Shown here: positions 27,659 through 40,203 of the stretch, one piece after another
Layout of the letters: each line of letters begins with the position of its first letter
Numbering within the stretch: position 1 is the first letter of the stretch
Source: Begonia masoniana
Taxonomy: Eukaryota; Streptophyta; Magnoliopsida; Cucurbitales; Begoniaceae
Assembly (NCBI GenBank): GCA_022432975.1
Contig: CM039502.1
Span: 1,850,375 to 1,914,374, forward strand
Reading direction: 5' to 3'
Length of the DNA stretch: 64,000 nucleotides
Notes under the pieces: generated by a model
What the model saw: the letters and a program-made list of their open reading frames with translations, nothing else
Told to the model about the DNA's origin: nothing
Databases searched by the model: none
Made by a program: the position numbers and the translations under genes

Positions 27659-28442
27659 TATTAGTTTCTAAAATTTTAGTAGTAATGATTTGAGTAACGA
27701 GATAATGCCCTCGAATTCAACTAATTTCAGATGAACTAAAATGAAATCAAATAGAACTTGCAAATATAACCATCAAAATAATCAAACCATTCATAGATTG
27801 AAATTGTGGATAGCATTACCGGAGATATTGAGCAGAAGGGTAGCCTAATAGATGAAGTTTGAGCATGTGTACCAAAGAATAAACTTAAAAACCTACTCAC
27901 TTTTCCAAAAGATCAGTACAGAGATGAAGTCCTAAATAAGCTTCTATTCCAAATTTGTTGGAATTTTCTTTTCGGTGCTATTATTTCTTATTGGTCAGCT
28001 CCTTCAAACCATTTAATTCCTTTTTTCCTGCTCTAATATATTTTCTGTCCCAAATAATCTGTTATTATAAAACAAAAGACTCAAGAAAGAAAGGAGAGAA
28101 GTCTTTGAACCTTATCAATATAATATACACAAATAAAAGAGACTATCTCTGTCTTTGAATCAATTAGTTGAACTCTTGTAATATGTGATTAGTGTAATAA
28201 TAGAAGAGAAGCTATGATTAATTAAATCCGGGAAGAGGCTCAGAAGAAGCTAGAATACACTAAACATGCTTCACCCATAACCTTTTACTAATAACAATAA
28301 AACTTTGCTTGATATCATCACAAAATTTGTACATATATAAGATGCAAAAATAAGTTATTTCGAGAGATGTTATGGAAATATTTTGAGAAGATCGAAGATT
28401 GTCGTTCTCGATATTTTACATTAAACACAAAACTAAGAGAAA
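27659..28442. other. Intergenic, no gene seen
   Basis: AT-rich 3' flank of the MAP kinase kinase gene. No supportable feature. Confidence 0.45.
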
Positions 28443-31400
28443 TTACCTGGAGAAATTTAAAGGCGGTTCCAAGCTGCCAACAAGTATTCCCAGATCAATG
28501 TCTTTGTTTTCAAACTTTTTGATGAAAGGATGACCCTGGAAAACACAGAATAAATCAAGTGAAATTTAGGTTCCTTGGAATCATAGATATGAAAACAAAA
28601 TTATCAACCAAGTTACTGACCAAGAGGTCCAAAGATGATGATCTCCTTTGCAGGTCCTTTTGAATGCTGCATCGTAAACATAGATGGATTCAACACCAGA
28701 TATTACTTACAATGCATTACAGAAATGCAGTAACATTTAGTAGTAATTATTCTTAACAAATTTTAAGGATTGCCTTGAAAAGATTAGAGCTTTCGTTTAT
28801 AACATCCAACTGAGAGTTTTACAGTGTAATATCAATTTTGTAATTCCATAAAAATGTTTACTCTGACTACAGGCACTTGCATTCTGGTTTTAGAAAAGAA
28901 AATATAATTATCAAACAATATTGCTTAATAGACTTAGATATCAGAATGAAAATTCAAAAACTACTACCATGCAGATATAAATGAACAAAATTCTGGAGAG
29001 AACTGATCTGGTGGAGCAGAGGGAGGCGGGCTTGACACAATTGCTGTTAAAAGCTCATAAAAGCTAGGCCAACTCTTCTGATCTTCAGATTGCGTGTAGG
29101 GAAACCGTCCTATAGCACACTCAAGTACCACCATGCCTAAGCTCCAAATATCGCTACTGCAGTCGTAGGTACTCCCACTAATTCTCTCTGGCTGTCGTCA
29201 AAATACAAGTGAGTTTTGTTATGCTTCAAATAAAATCCTTAGGCATGCTAATTGATTCAGAGATTTATAATTGGACAAAATTTGAAGTAAGAAACTTAGA
29301 CATGTCCACTTCTTTATGGGTGATAAAGAAAAGGAAAAACAAAATTTAACATACCGCCATGTAGTTGTAAGTTCCTACAAAAGTATCTCTCTGACCCATA
29401 GAGCTAGCTAGCACAGCACTAACACCAAAATCAGTAATTTTCACCTCCCCTTTGTGGTTCACTAGCAGATTGGATGGCTTTATGTCCCTATGTATGACAT
29501 GCCGTTCATGATGCAAGTACACAAGACCCAGTAACACCTGAAATGTAAGAAAAATTAAAAGGAATTCATTTAACTTCAAACTCCTAATTTATCGCTTCAG
29601 AGTGAGCTGTAAATTTCATTACCTGTTTACATACAACAGCCAGATATGGTTCAAGAATTGTTTTAACTTGTCGAATCACATCTGCCAAAGATCCGCGATC
29701 CATGTATTCTAGGACAAGAGAAATAGCCCCATTGTGGTAGAATGAGTGGTAGCACACCACCACCTGTGGACACTGGGCTGTTTGATTTATTTTCAACTCT
29801 TGCACTATTTGTTTTCGTATATTTTCTTGTATGTTCATCTGGATGACCTGTTGTTCACGGAAAAAGGGAGTTTCTGGTTATACATGATTCAATACTGAAG
29901 TAACAACGTTATATAGCTAGTGACCTTTCAGTCCAGTGTACATGAGTCAACAAGCATGGGCCATCAAAATACATGAAGCATAGAAATATGCTGAATAAAT
30001 TAAATTAGCGATGCTTGAAAACCAAGGGAAGCTAAAGCCTTATTACATACAAGCCTAACAAATTGTGAGCTCTCCAGTATCTACACTATCATGTAACATG
30101 AATATTTTTCTAAATTTCGATTTATGATGTTTCACATAACCTACATCACTAGTTTAGAACTTAATAGCCCCACAGCCCAATGTAGTTTTTGCTTAAATAA
30201 ACATATTCCTGTAATCCGTCTTTCATTATCATTTCTGCATGCTTTGACTATTGCACCTTATGCATACCAAGCTGAAGCATCATTTAGTGCAAATAGTGAA
30301 AGCGACAGTCTTTCCAAATTCTTAATAAATTTTCATTTAGTGAAGGTATTTCCGTGTTAACTTTCTATGAATGATGTGTGCAGGGTACACGCATTTTGCT
30401 GTTAGGGCAAATTTTTAATCCAAAGTTATAACTAAGGAGCACATAAGAAAGTAAGTTAGAAAACTAATGCTAATATAACAACCTTTAAAGCAAATAGTTT
30501 TCCTAGCCATTTATGACGAACAAGTTGTACAACACCACCACTTCCTTTTCCGATGACATTCATAGTCTCGAGGTCTTCTAGTGAGAAATCACAATCAAGC
30601 TCCTTGCTGTCCGATTGCTGTTGAAACATAGAAAAAAAAATCTAATAATGCAGCATGCCAAAAAATGATAATAGTACAAGAGCATCTTCAAAACAGAAAA
30701 TACACGAAAATTTGGCCTGTATATTAATTTAACTACAAAGGAGAAAAGGACAGAGTGTGTGATTTATTAATACGGATAAGAAATCAACTTCACAGCACAA
30801 TAAAGCACCACAACTATTTGATGTGAACACAATGGTCCTTGTAGGTGTCCTCCACGGTATTAGTCAAGCATTTTGTACTACAAACTCAATCCCAGAAACC
30901 TGAAAGATTCCCAATTCATTTTGGATGGAAAAAATTCTTTTCCTTGGCAAAAGAAACAATAATGAGCAGGACTAACATAAAAAGAACTATATCCAACCGA
31001 AGTACTCCAGGAGTACTTTCCTAAATATGCCAGAAATGTCAAACTGCTCGAACTGATGAAATTAATCAGATCATCCTCGAAAGAAAAACAAACAAAGATG
31101 TCCATTTCGCATGGTAGGTGCAAATAAAATTAGTTTACCAATCAATCGTGCAGAATTAGGTTTCAAAGTGACAAGAAAGAATACAACCGCAAAGCTGACA
31201 ATCAATAGAAACCTACACGAGATTCCTTTTCTTCAGAGATAAGCCGCAGGCCTTTCTGGTTTAATAATAGATCTCCATCGTGAAAGGTGCCACTTGCAGT
31301 CCTGAAGTAACACAATCATAGAGACAAATAAAGAAACATGAAAGTAAGCAATACGCATATAATCAGCTGAACATTCTTAGAGCACCATAGCTGGTAAACA

Positions 31401-31592
31401 TGCGCCGATACCTACAATATCTGAGCTAATAACGGAAGACCTAAACTTCGTGAGGCTTAAGTTTCTCAACACAGAGTTAAAACACTAGATGGAAATAAGA
31501 GGGAGCAATGTAACATACAAGAAGGAGGTGATCGGCGTTTCTTGGACGGGAACAGAGAGCTTGAGCTGCTTCAATGGAGTTTTCGTCTTCAT
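28443..31592 (-). CDS. MKK6: MAP kinase kinase, group A (MKK6/NQK1 type), 8 exons
   Basis: Dual-specificity kinase that activates a MAP kinase; in Arabidopsis and tobacco the MKK6/NQK1 step acts in the cytokinesis (phragmoplast) cascade. Exons from the start: 31519-31592, 31217-31301, 30483-30617, 29623-29847, 29355-29537, 28968-29191, 28621-28666, 28443-28535 (1065 nt, 354 aa). The N-terminus [12 protein letters not shown] is a MAPK docking site. IGKGSGGVV is the glycine loop, K98 the ATP lysine, D191 lies in HRDIKPSN and D209 in DFG. The activation loop has the plant S/T-x5-S/T site as S219 and T225 (SMGQRDT). The length matches AtMKK6 (about 356 aa). Intact. Confidence 0.96.
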
Positions 31593-31752
31593 TATACCAG
31601 ATTTTGCAGCTCAGAATTTGAAAGAGAGAGAGTAGGCTGTCTTCAACTGAGGATTAGAACGTCTTGGATCTGAATAGTGGAGGTGGATCGTATTTCAAAC
31701 TAGACGACCGCCAAAATTAGATGGACTACGTCGTTTCGGTCAGTGTCTATCT

Positions 31753-31790
31753 TGGGCTTTTTGGCCCAACTATGAATACGGGCCGGCCCA
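31753..31790. promoter_or_regulatory. Site II (TGGGCC/T) cluster upstream of MKK6
   Basis: TGGGCT at 31753-31758, GGCCCA at 31763-31768 and GGCCCA at 31785-31790 lie about 160-200 bp upstream of the MKK6 start. Site II elements bind TCP factors and are typical of genes active in dividing cells, which fits a cytokinesis kinase. The function is inferred. Confidence 0.45.
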
Positions 31791-32488
31791 ATCTCAGCAT
31801 TTCACTACTTTTTAAGACTTAAATTCAACCATAATAATTTTAATTTTCTATAAATTTTCACATAATTTCAATTTGCATCTCAATAATTTTTACTATTTTT
31901 TACTAGCCTCAGCATACCCAATTGTTATATTATCCTAGTTGACTAGTAAAGACTTTAGTGGACAAATTAAAGAATAATGTATGTATACCATCTAATACTA
32001 CATTGTGACGCGACATTAATTGATACAATTAACCACGATGTAATATTAGAGAGTAAGAAGAAAATAATAATAAATAGCAAATTAAAAATAATTGGAAAAT
32101 ATATTTTCCCATGTTTATTTAACAATTTTTTTATCAGGAGAGAGAGGGAGGGGGATCTTCCAACAGAAAAAATACTCAAAAAAACAGAGAAATCATAAAT
32201 TTACGTCACTCATTTACCACATCCATTTAAATACAAGTTCACTGTTTGCAACGTAGAGAAAAAGGCTCTTGCAAATCATCACAAATACTCAGTCAAAAGA
32301 TGAAAAATAAACAACACAAACGAGATCATGTGGAACATCACTTCTCAAACACCAATCCCAGCTCTTTTAATTCTTAAGCATAGTCCTCTTTTCTGCAACC
32401 AAACATCCAAGTCACAATTCAGTATTTGCAATCTCATAATGGATCCAACAAGATAAATGGAGACGAACCTTATCAACATACCAGACAA
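31791..32488. other. Intergenic, no gene seen
   Basis: AT-rich spacer holding the 3' UTR of the profilin gene and the far upstream region of MKK6. Short frames on both strands are not supported. Confidence 0.5.
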
Positions 32489-34323
32489 CTAGAGACCCTG
32501 TTCGATGAGATAATCTCCAAGCCTTTCGACAATCATGTTGCATTGACCAGGCGTCATTGGCTCATCATATATACCGATGATTAAGGCCAGACCTGTCTTT
32601 TTAACAGTGACACCACCAGGACCCTGAGAAAATATAAGTTATCCGGTCAAAATACTAAAAGTGATTTACGGATCCAAGTAATTCTAGCCACCCTCTAAAT
32701 CAAATTTATTCAGATGGGAAGAAGAAAAAGAGTGTGGGGGACCAAATCCCCTCTCGGCTTAATTGTTTCGCCCTATGCCTCTCCATTATATGGTATCAAC
32801 GCAAGCTTTCTTTGCGTCCTTTTACTTGCCAAAGAGATTGACCCCAATAAGGATATCATGGCAGTCTCTTTAAGGGATGACGTCCCACGATGAACACATG
32901 TGAGTATCTTGTATCTTCAACTCAAACTTTTGGGAGTACATTTCCCTTCATCACTTATGTAGACTTTTATCAGAGATGACCAAATTCAAATGATCATGCT
33001 GCCCATGAGTATTCCCCTTCTGCTGACGAGATTTACCTTGTTCATGCAATAAGCTAATAATATGAGAGTGTTAAATGCAGGAATATCGTCCCATAGCGAA
33101 AAAATTTTAAAAGTTTCACAGGCTACATACTGTGGTGGAACCATTACATTCAATAAACTAACCTATGTCACTGTGTGCCCCTTTATCATTTTATATACAA
33201 GGAGTTATATGAGATAATCAAGTTTGAAGGATCTTAATACTGAAGTTTCAATCAGAAGATCAAATGAAAATTGTAATCTTACAGTAAAGAAACTAAGTAA
33301 ATGATTTCAAGTGAGAATGAGATAAACTATCAAATTTAAATGAAAGATCATCACCTTCTTCCCACGAATAACAGCTCCTGGCTCGCCTTGGATCACCATA
33401 TATTTTGCACTTCCAAGGTACAAGCCAGTTGGAGCAAGTGTTCCAGGCTCAGCAAAGTCATTCATAATCCCAGTTATTTCTTCAGGCTTGAACTAAATCA
33501 ACATGACATATCAACAACAGCACGGGTTAAAAAGAAAAAAAAAATCTAAGACATCAAATATAATAAATGACAGCTGCAAGTTTGGAGCATTAAAAAAGAA
33601 AAAAAAAATCCACAAATTCATCATTTATCACGATATACATGTTCGATTACAGAAACCAATAATCCAATCGTATTAACCTCATATGATGATGTTTCAGTCA
33701 ATCCAGCAAAGTCGAAAAATGTATACTCGGATAAAAAAAAACTCTAGCTAAAAAAAGTAGTGGAAAAGAAAACATGCAGTCTAAAAGATATAACAAACAA
33801 CATATTTTGGTTGGATTCTCGGCTACATAAACACAATACACAACACAAAGCAAAAATTCAGAGCACATCGATAATTAGCCTACATAAATTCACAGTTAAC
33901 ATATTAAATTCAACGGCACTCCAAAAGTTCAGGTCAGAAACTACCGAGAAATAATAAGACAATCGAAATTCAGGATTCACTCCAATAAAGAAGAAACGAG
34001 TAAAAAAAAAGTAAGATCTAAATCAAACCAAAACAACACAGGACAGATGCAGAAGATTAAATCCATCACTGCAATAAATACATCAAAGACCGCCATCCGT
34101 GGTTATTTTTTCGAAACAAGATCTCGAACTCAAAATCAAATCCACAAACCAAAAAAAAAAACATTCAAATCAAATGAAAGTGAACAAGGAGAAGTGAAAC
34201 CTGAGGGAAGGTGGAGCTTTGGGCCCAAACGCTTCCATCATGCCCAATGATTGCAGCTGCAGTGAGCTGATTTCCTTCGATGTCGCACATCAGATGTTCA
34301 TCGACATACGTTTGCCACGACAT
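32489..34323 (-). CDS. Profilin
   Basis: Actin-monomer binding protein of the cytosol; it also binds proline-rich stretches and phosphoinositides. Exons 34201-34323, 33355-33492 and 32489-32623 give 131 aa, the standard plant length, and the three-exon layout is the usual one. The start [11 protein letters not shown] and MCDIEGNQL form the poly-proline face together with the C-terminal helix [34 protein letters not shown] holds the actin- and PIP2-binding surface. Both introns are about 0.7 kb. Plant profilins are also known pollen and food pan-allergens. Nothing in the gene looks damaged. Confidence 0.97.
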
Positions 34324-35505
34324 CTTTTTCTTCTGCTCCGATTCGATTAGATTCCGACTAAACTTTTCGGAAAATCTTCAAAACGCTTGTGATCTGCGAC
34401 GAGAGGATGAGATTTTCGCTTCGCTTCTGCTCTCCAGTCTCTCCTACCAAGGTAGTAGTTGCGTTGTAACCACGTAGATTTTTTCACTTTAAATAATCGC
34501 TCGTAAAAGGATTTTACTATAATACCCCTGACCGCTCTTTTCCTTTTTGGTCCAGAATTTTCAACCCAACATTAAATTAAATTAATTATAATAATTGAGG
34601 ACGAGCTTTATAATATTTCTTTTTTAATTATATTAATTTCGATGACAAGTAATTCAGACTACAATTAATACAAATTTAATTAATAAATAATTTTATTCTT
34701 ATAAAATGAAGTGATTTACTATAAATTATGCATATTATGTTATTTTAATTAATAATATATAATGATTTTTGACTTTTATGTTTAAGGAAATAATTTATCA
34801 TTATAAGAAAAATAAGATCAAACTATGTGCTGGAGGTTGTTAGCTGTAGGTATTAATGGTTAATTAATAAATAAGATAATATGTGTTGTCAAAATATTAA
34901 ATATTATAATAGTGAAAATGAAATGGGTTAGTCTTTCTTTTCTGTTCTTTCTTTTACCGTAGACTAAGGTGCGTTGCCAATATGATTCGACCAAAATTGT
35001 CACAGATACATAATGAAATCGTTTCATTGAAAATGAAAAAAACCAAACCAAATAAGAGACTTTGATAATCAAGGAGAATATCTTTATGTTTTGTGTCGGG
35101 ATTGGATCGAGTTGACGAATTGTCGTATTAAAAATAACGTCAATAAACTCCGCTTAGTTTAGTTTTTTAAATGAAAACGATAGAAATCAGAATGAAAAAG
35201 AAAAATCATTTGAAAGCATCTTTACCACTAAAGAAAGAGTAATGTTAATTCATGACTCCAAAAAAAATAAAATTTTGAGACTCTTTCCTCTTAAATATGA
35301 AGATTGCCAGAAAACATGGTGATATGCCTCCTACGAAGTTTTTCAACATTTGTCAAACGACATGGAAAGATACAAGAAGGGAGAAGAATACTTTGTTAAG
35401 AAGAAGACAATGCTCAAAACCGTAATGGATTGTCATCAAATCTTTCACTCCTTGTAGCAGGGTCTTCGAATAACAAAAACTTTCTGGCCTGAACAATGGA
35501 GAAAA
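34324..35505. other. Intergenic, no gene seen
   Basis: Profilin promoter and Derlin 3' flank. The middle is very AT-rich. No feature with clear ends was found. Confidence 0.5.
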
Positions 35506-37665
35506 TTAGTCGTTGAGGCGATAAGATCTTCCTCGAAAGGCAGTACCGGTCGACCTTTCAGGCTCAGCACGAGTTAGAGGTGGAGCGCCTATCCTCCACC
35601 TAGAAACGAGCTTCTGTCTGTGGGATGAAAGTTAAAGAAGTTTGCTGGAATATACGAGCTCATATGGAAAATAAAATGATTTAAATACTAGCCTACTATA
35701 CATTTAGTGTCCCCATATATATATTTGTAAAACTAGCCTTGGAAAATAAAAGCAAAAAAGAAAATTAAAACCCTTTTTTTCATTAATGTTATCGAAATAT
35801 ATACCGTATGTAAAAAAGTTAGCAGGAAACAGAGTTAGAAATGGAGTTTAGACTTTAGATACTATGCTCCCAACTATTTCCTCTTTCTTTGCTTTAAACA
35901 ATGATCAAACTACGATCTATAACGAAAAGATGAGTAAGGATACACCCATAGAGGAGTCTTCAATATCATTTTCCCACTTGCAAGAGGATGTAACACAGTC
36001 AAGAAGTAATAGAGATGTCCAGCAACGATTCCAAGAAGATCAGGCATAAGAGGTGAACCAAAGATCACATCCAAAGCAAGCATAGACCATGGGAGATAAA
36101 ATGCCTATAATCAAAGATACAATTTAAAAACTAGGGCCACATTAGAAGAAAAAACACAACAAAATAAAACTACTTTAATCCATTTACCTTCATAGTCACA
36201 AGACCGTATATGTTTATCTGGGCATTAGGAAATTCTCTGCTCCAAACATAGAGAAGCATGAACACAAGTGAGATCCCCAAGAAAGGAGACCAAAAGAATG
36301 GGATGGCGGACAATACCTAGAAAAGAAACAAAGTTAGTCTAAGCAAATAGACGCGTTTTTAAGAATTCTACCATAATCATGGTCAACACCTCCCACATTC
36401 GAGACAGTTTAAGCAATATATCTTCCAATCATCATTAGAATCCTAGATTATGGAGCCAAGCCAAATCTGATAAATAATGCTTTACCCACCAAGAGTGTGA
36501 AGGCTCCAAACATCATCATCCACAAGAAATCGGCTGTACGTCTTTGAAATGGCCCGTTCTCGAGTTGAACTCCATATCTAGCTCTGTATGATAATGAACA
36601 TAAACTATGAGTGAAGAAAAGCCCTTCCTACTTACTTTTGAACCCTAAAACCCACTAATGAAGAAGCTGTTCCAAATAATGAGTTTTCCCGAACTTACAT
36701 CATTAACAAGCGGATCCCAAAGTTAATGGAGAACCCGCCGAGGAAAAAGAAGTTTGTAAAAAGCCTCCATATCTATCAAAAAGATGAAAGACAAGTTAAC
36801 AGAACAGACGTGAAACGGCATTTTTTTTCTTTTCATATTAAATTGTACCCAAATACAAACATGAGGGAACTGCAAATGTATCATAACCCCAAACGGTAGG
36901 GTAGTTTGAGGAAATTCAAGCTCCAAAGTAAGAACAAGATCCTTTGCATAAATGAAGAAAGTAGACCTTGGATACTTTGATAGCAAGCAAATTATGGGAA
37001 TAATGAATTCAAATCTTATGCAAATGCAGCTTTAAATCTCTTCAAAATTCAATGTCAAGTGCCCTGGGATAATACCATTGACCTACTAGACTCGTGTAGG
37101 GTTAATTTATGTTAGCACAGTTCATAAAATCATGTGATTATTTGAAAAAATGTTTACACGAAAGAAAATAAATTAAAATCCTAACTTAAAAAGAAACTAT
37201 TCTTGGATTATCAATGATGATCGTGCAAAATTCGAGTTCTTTATAACTCCTGATTAAATATAGCAAAGACTTGGTGGTTAAAATCAACATATCCAATTTA
37301 AATGACGAATTTAAAAAAAAACAATGACCAATCAAGCGAATCATACCTTAAGGGAATAGAAAAAAAAATAACTAAATCAAATTCATAAATTCGACTCTCT
37401 ACCTGAAAACTCTTGAATATTGGATACGCCAACGAAATATAATACCAATTGATAAGCCCTAATTGATACGCTGTAGTCACCAAAAGGCATAAGGTCCCAT
37501 AACCCTTGCTTATAGGTGGCAGAGATTGATAGTATCTGAAATTTAACATTGCATTATCTTTAAGAAGAAATAGATATTGCAGAGTCATAATAGTAACTGT
37601 TAAATCTCGAGTTACAAACACATAAGAAATGAAAATTAGGGGTCTTACTCGGCGGGCGAAGACAT
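35506..37665 (-). CDS. DER1: Derlin (DER1 family) ER membrane protein, 7 exons
   Basis: Rhomboid pseudoprotease of the endoplasmic reticulum that helps retrotranslocate misfolded proteins for degradation (ERAD). Exons from the start: 37649-37665 (only 17 nt), 37403-37535, 36699-36772, 36490-36583, 36188-36316, 35944-36104, 35506-35617; 720 nt, 239 aa. Diagnostic segments are EYYQSLPPISKGYGT, WRLFTNFFFLGGFS, NGPFQRRTADFLWMM, NIYGLVTMKAFYLPW and DLLGIVAGHLYYFL. These lie in about six hydrophobic segments, and no catalytic Ser-His pair of active rhomboids is evident. The polar C-tail ends RGRSYRLND. The border of exons 6 and 7 was chosen to keep WVQKLVSRW in frame. Confidence 0.93.
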
Positions 37666-37907
37666 TGAAGACAGAGAGAGCTAATTCAAACGACTTCCAA
37701 GCTCGAGGAATTCCTCACTTGAAAACTCCTCAATTCCAGATAAAAACTTGGAAGAGAAGAAACAAAATTGAATAAAAACCACCGGGATCAAAATCTGGAT
37801 TACCCTCGAGTCTTCGACTAGCAGCGATTACCCAGAAACTTCGATCGGGAACTAGTACTGCCTACTAAGTACTAACCCCAACTCTCCAAACTATTTCAAT
37901 GGCGTCC

Positions 37908-37975
37908 AGCCCATCTTTTGTTTAGCTTCTGGGACACAGTGGCCCAATAAGCCCAAAGTAAGCTAAATAAGCCCA
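37908..37975. promoter_or_regulatory. Site II-like cluster in the shared Derlin/phosphatase promoter
   Basis: AGCCCA (37908), GGCCCA (37941), AGCCCA (37950) and AGCCCA (37970) lie in the 876-bp spacer between the divergent Derlin and acid phosphatase genes, about 245-310 bp upstream of the Derlin start. They read as TGGGCT/TGGGCC on the Derlin strand. The function is inferred. Confidence 0.4.
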
Positions 37976-39978
37976 TTAATAATTTGGAACCGTGAGCCAC
38001 GGTTCGATCCCAGTTTGGGGGCAAAGTGAAGCCGGTTGTTCAAGTTGGTGCGATGCATGTGACTTCCATGGCCGATGCTGCTCTTTTTGTTGTGCTCTCT
38101 GCCGCCGTCGATCTAAGCATAGACGCTTGTAAGCTTTTTACGCAAAAACTTAGGAGAGAGCTTTGCTCTAATGATCACCATTTTTGTTCTTGATATACCC
38201 TTTCTGCAGCTGTGATCGCCATTGTTATTGGGCTTGAGCTCAGAAGTATATGCTGTCTGCATTATTTTTCACACAAGCCAGTGAAAATTAACTCATATTT
38301 ACCAATTTAGCTCTTAATTTTTTAAATTCGTACACAGGCTGTTCTTGGTTTAAAAATATATTTTTACTGAATCTTAATAAATGTGTAAACGACAACTACA
38401 CGTGGCAACGTGCTGGTTCTTTTCTAGAAAATATTTGTTTGCATTACAAAGACTCGGCTTTCGACGAGTCAGACGTTCTTGTTCAAGCCGAATCTTAAAG
38501 GCGCCGGTTGATTCTTCCCATTTATAACCTTTCCTCTTCGAATGGCGTCCGCTCAAATCCTCCTCGCCTCTCTCCTCCTCCTCAGTTTCTCCTCTTGCGC
38601 TTTCTCCAGATCCATCATTGATATCTACCCCGCAAAATATGGCGGCGGTGATCAGACAACTACGAACGACAACAGCGCCTGGTGCGAGAGCTGGAAATTC
38701 TCAGTCGAGGAAAACGACGAGGGTTACTGGGAGTCTATTCCGTCATGCTGCGTCTCCTACGTGGAGGAATACATGACCGGCGGCCGATATTTATCGGATT
38801 CGGTAGCGGTCGCGGCGTCCAGTTTGAAATTTGCGGCGAGGGTGAATATATCCTCCGACGGGAAGGATGTTTGGATTTTTGACGTCGACGAGACTTTGCT
38901 CTCCAATTTGCCCTACTACGAGAGCATTGGATTGGGGTAAGTACTATGAAACTGTTTTAGCCCTTGATTATTAATCCATCGAATCATGAACTGTGAGCAA
39001 TTCGATTCGATCATTCTAGTCTTCTCCAACCCATCGGCTGCAGAGCTGTCTTTTTTTTTGCAGTAACCAATTATATTTTGACACGTAATTATAGACGAGT
39101 GTTGCTAATAATAGAGGCAAGCCTGTACATTTTACCAATCATAATCGTCCACGTAGTAAGCGGGCCAATGTATGATATTTTTGTCTTACGTAGTTATATA
39201 TTAATGTGAAGTGCACGCTGTAACTCCCTACCTTGGCGTGACAATTGCGATCCCTCTAATTCATGTTATTAATATTTTAAATATTTATTTTATATCAAAA
39301 TAGTTACGTCAATAATTAAACGACACGTAATTATCACGTTATTATTTGCAATTAGAGGATAAAATTAGAGGATAAAATTAGAATATCGACGTAATGCCTG
39401 TTACTTACATTGCTCTAAGAAAAGAAGGTAGTTTTTGATTAGAGAATTGGTAGATTTTAATGTAATTATTATATTATTTTAATTTTTTATAATTTATTTT
39501 AATTATATTATACTAGTTAAGTAGTGACGTATAAAAGCAGAGTACAAGATAAGGTTGGCGTAGCAGAATTAGAGGATAAATCCATTATTATCTTGAATAT
39601 TTAAACAAAGATTATGATGATCATCGAAAGAAAAATTCTTACGCCAAACTAACTGCTTTTGCAGATCGACGTTCAACGAAACTAGTTTTGATGAATGGGT
39701 GGATTTGGCGGAGGCTCCTGCCCTACCGGCCAGTTTTGAGCTGTACAGAGAGGTTGCGGATCTAGAGTTCACTATTGTTCTTCTGACTGGCCGTTCTGAA
39801 TCTCAGAGGACGGCGACGGAGGCTAATCTTCTTAAAGTTGGCTACGCCAACTGGGAGAAGCTCCTCCTTAGGTACGTACATCCCCAAACCCATCTTTCAA
39901 ATTTACGTTCCCTTCCTTCAAAAACAGCTTAGTTCAGTCGCGTTGACTGTTTTGCAGGGGGAGTTCCGACCAAGGGAC

Positions 39979-40196
39979 TGAAGAGAAACGAAGTTCTCTG
40001 TTTGTGAACAGTAAAAATGGAGAACGAAGGAGATGAAGAAGAACTGCGTAATAAATGCTCTGCTCTGCTCTAGTATAATTGATAGTGATAATGAAAGTAA
40101 GTTTGTACATGTATATAGAACATAGACAATGATGAAAATATAGAACTAAACTAAATATGAATAGTAACACAAAACTAAATATGAATAGTTCTAATA
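39979..40196 (-). repeat. Copia 1, 3' LTR
   Basis: 218 bp, same sequence as 44469-44686 in every block compared. On the element's strand it starts TATTAG rather than TGTTAG and ends TTCA. Confidence 0.93.
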
Positions 40197-40203
40197 TCCC
40201 CCC

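Noticed and set aside
32700..33020. Possible retroelement scrap in profilin intron 2 (ATGGTATCAACGCAAGC resembles a primer site)
   Set aside because: The match to the tRNA-Met site is incomplete and no LTR pair or target duplication was found.
38075..38160. Possible first exon (MADAALFVVLSAAVDLSIDAC) in the Derlin/phosphatase spacer
   Set aside because: A donor-like GT follows, but no downstream exon or family match could be found.
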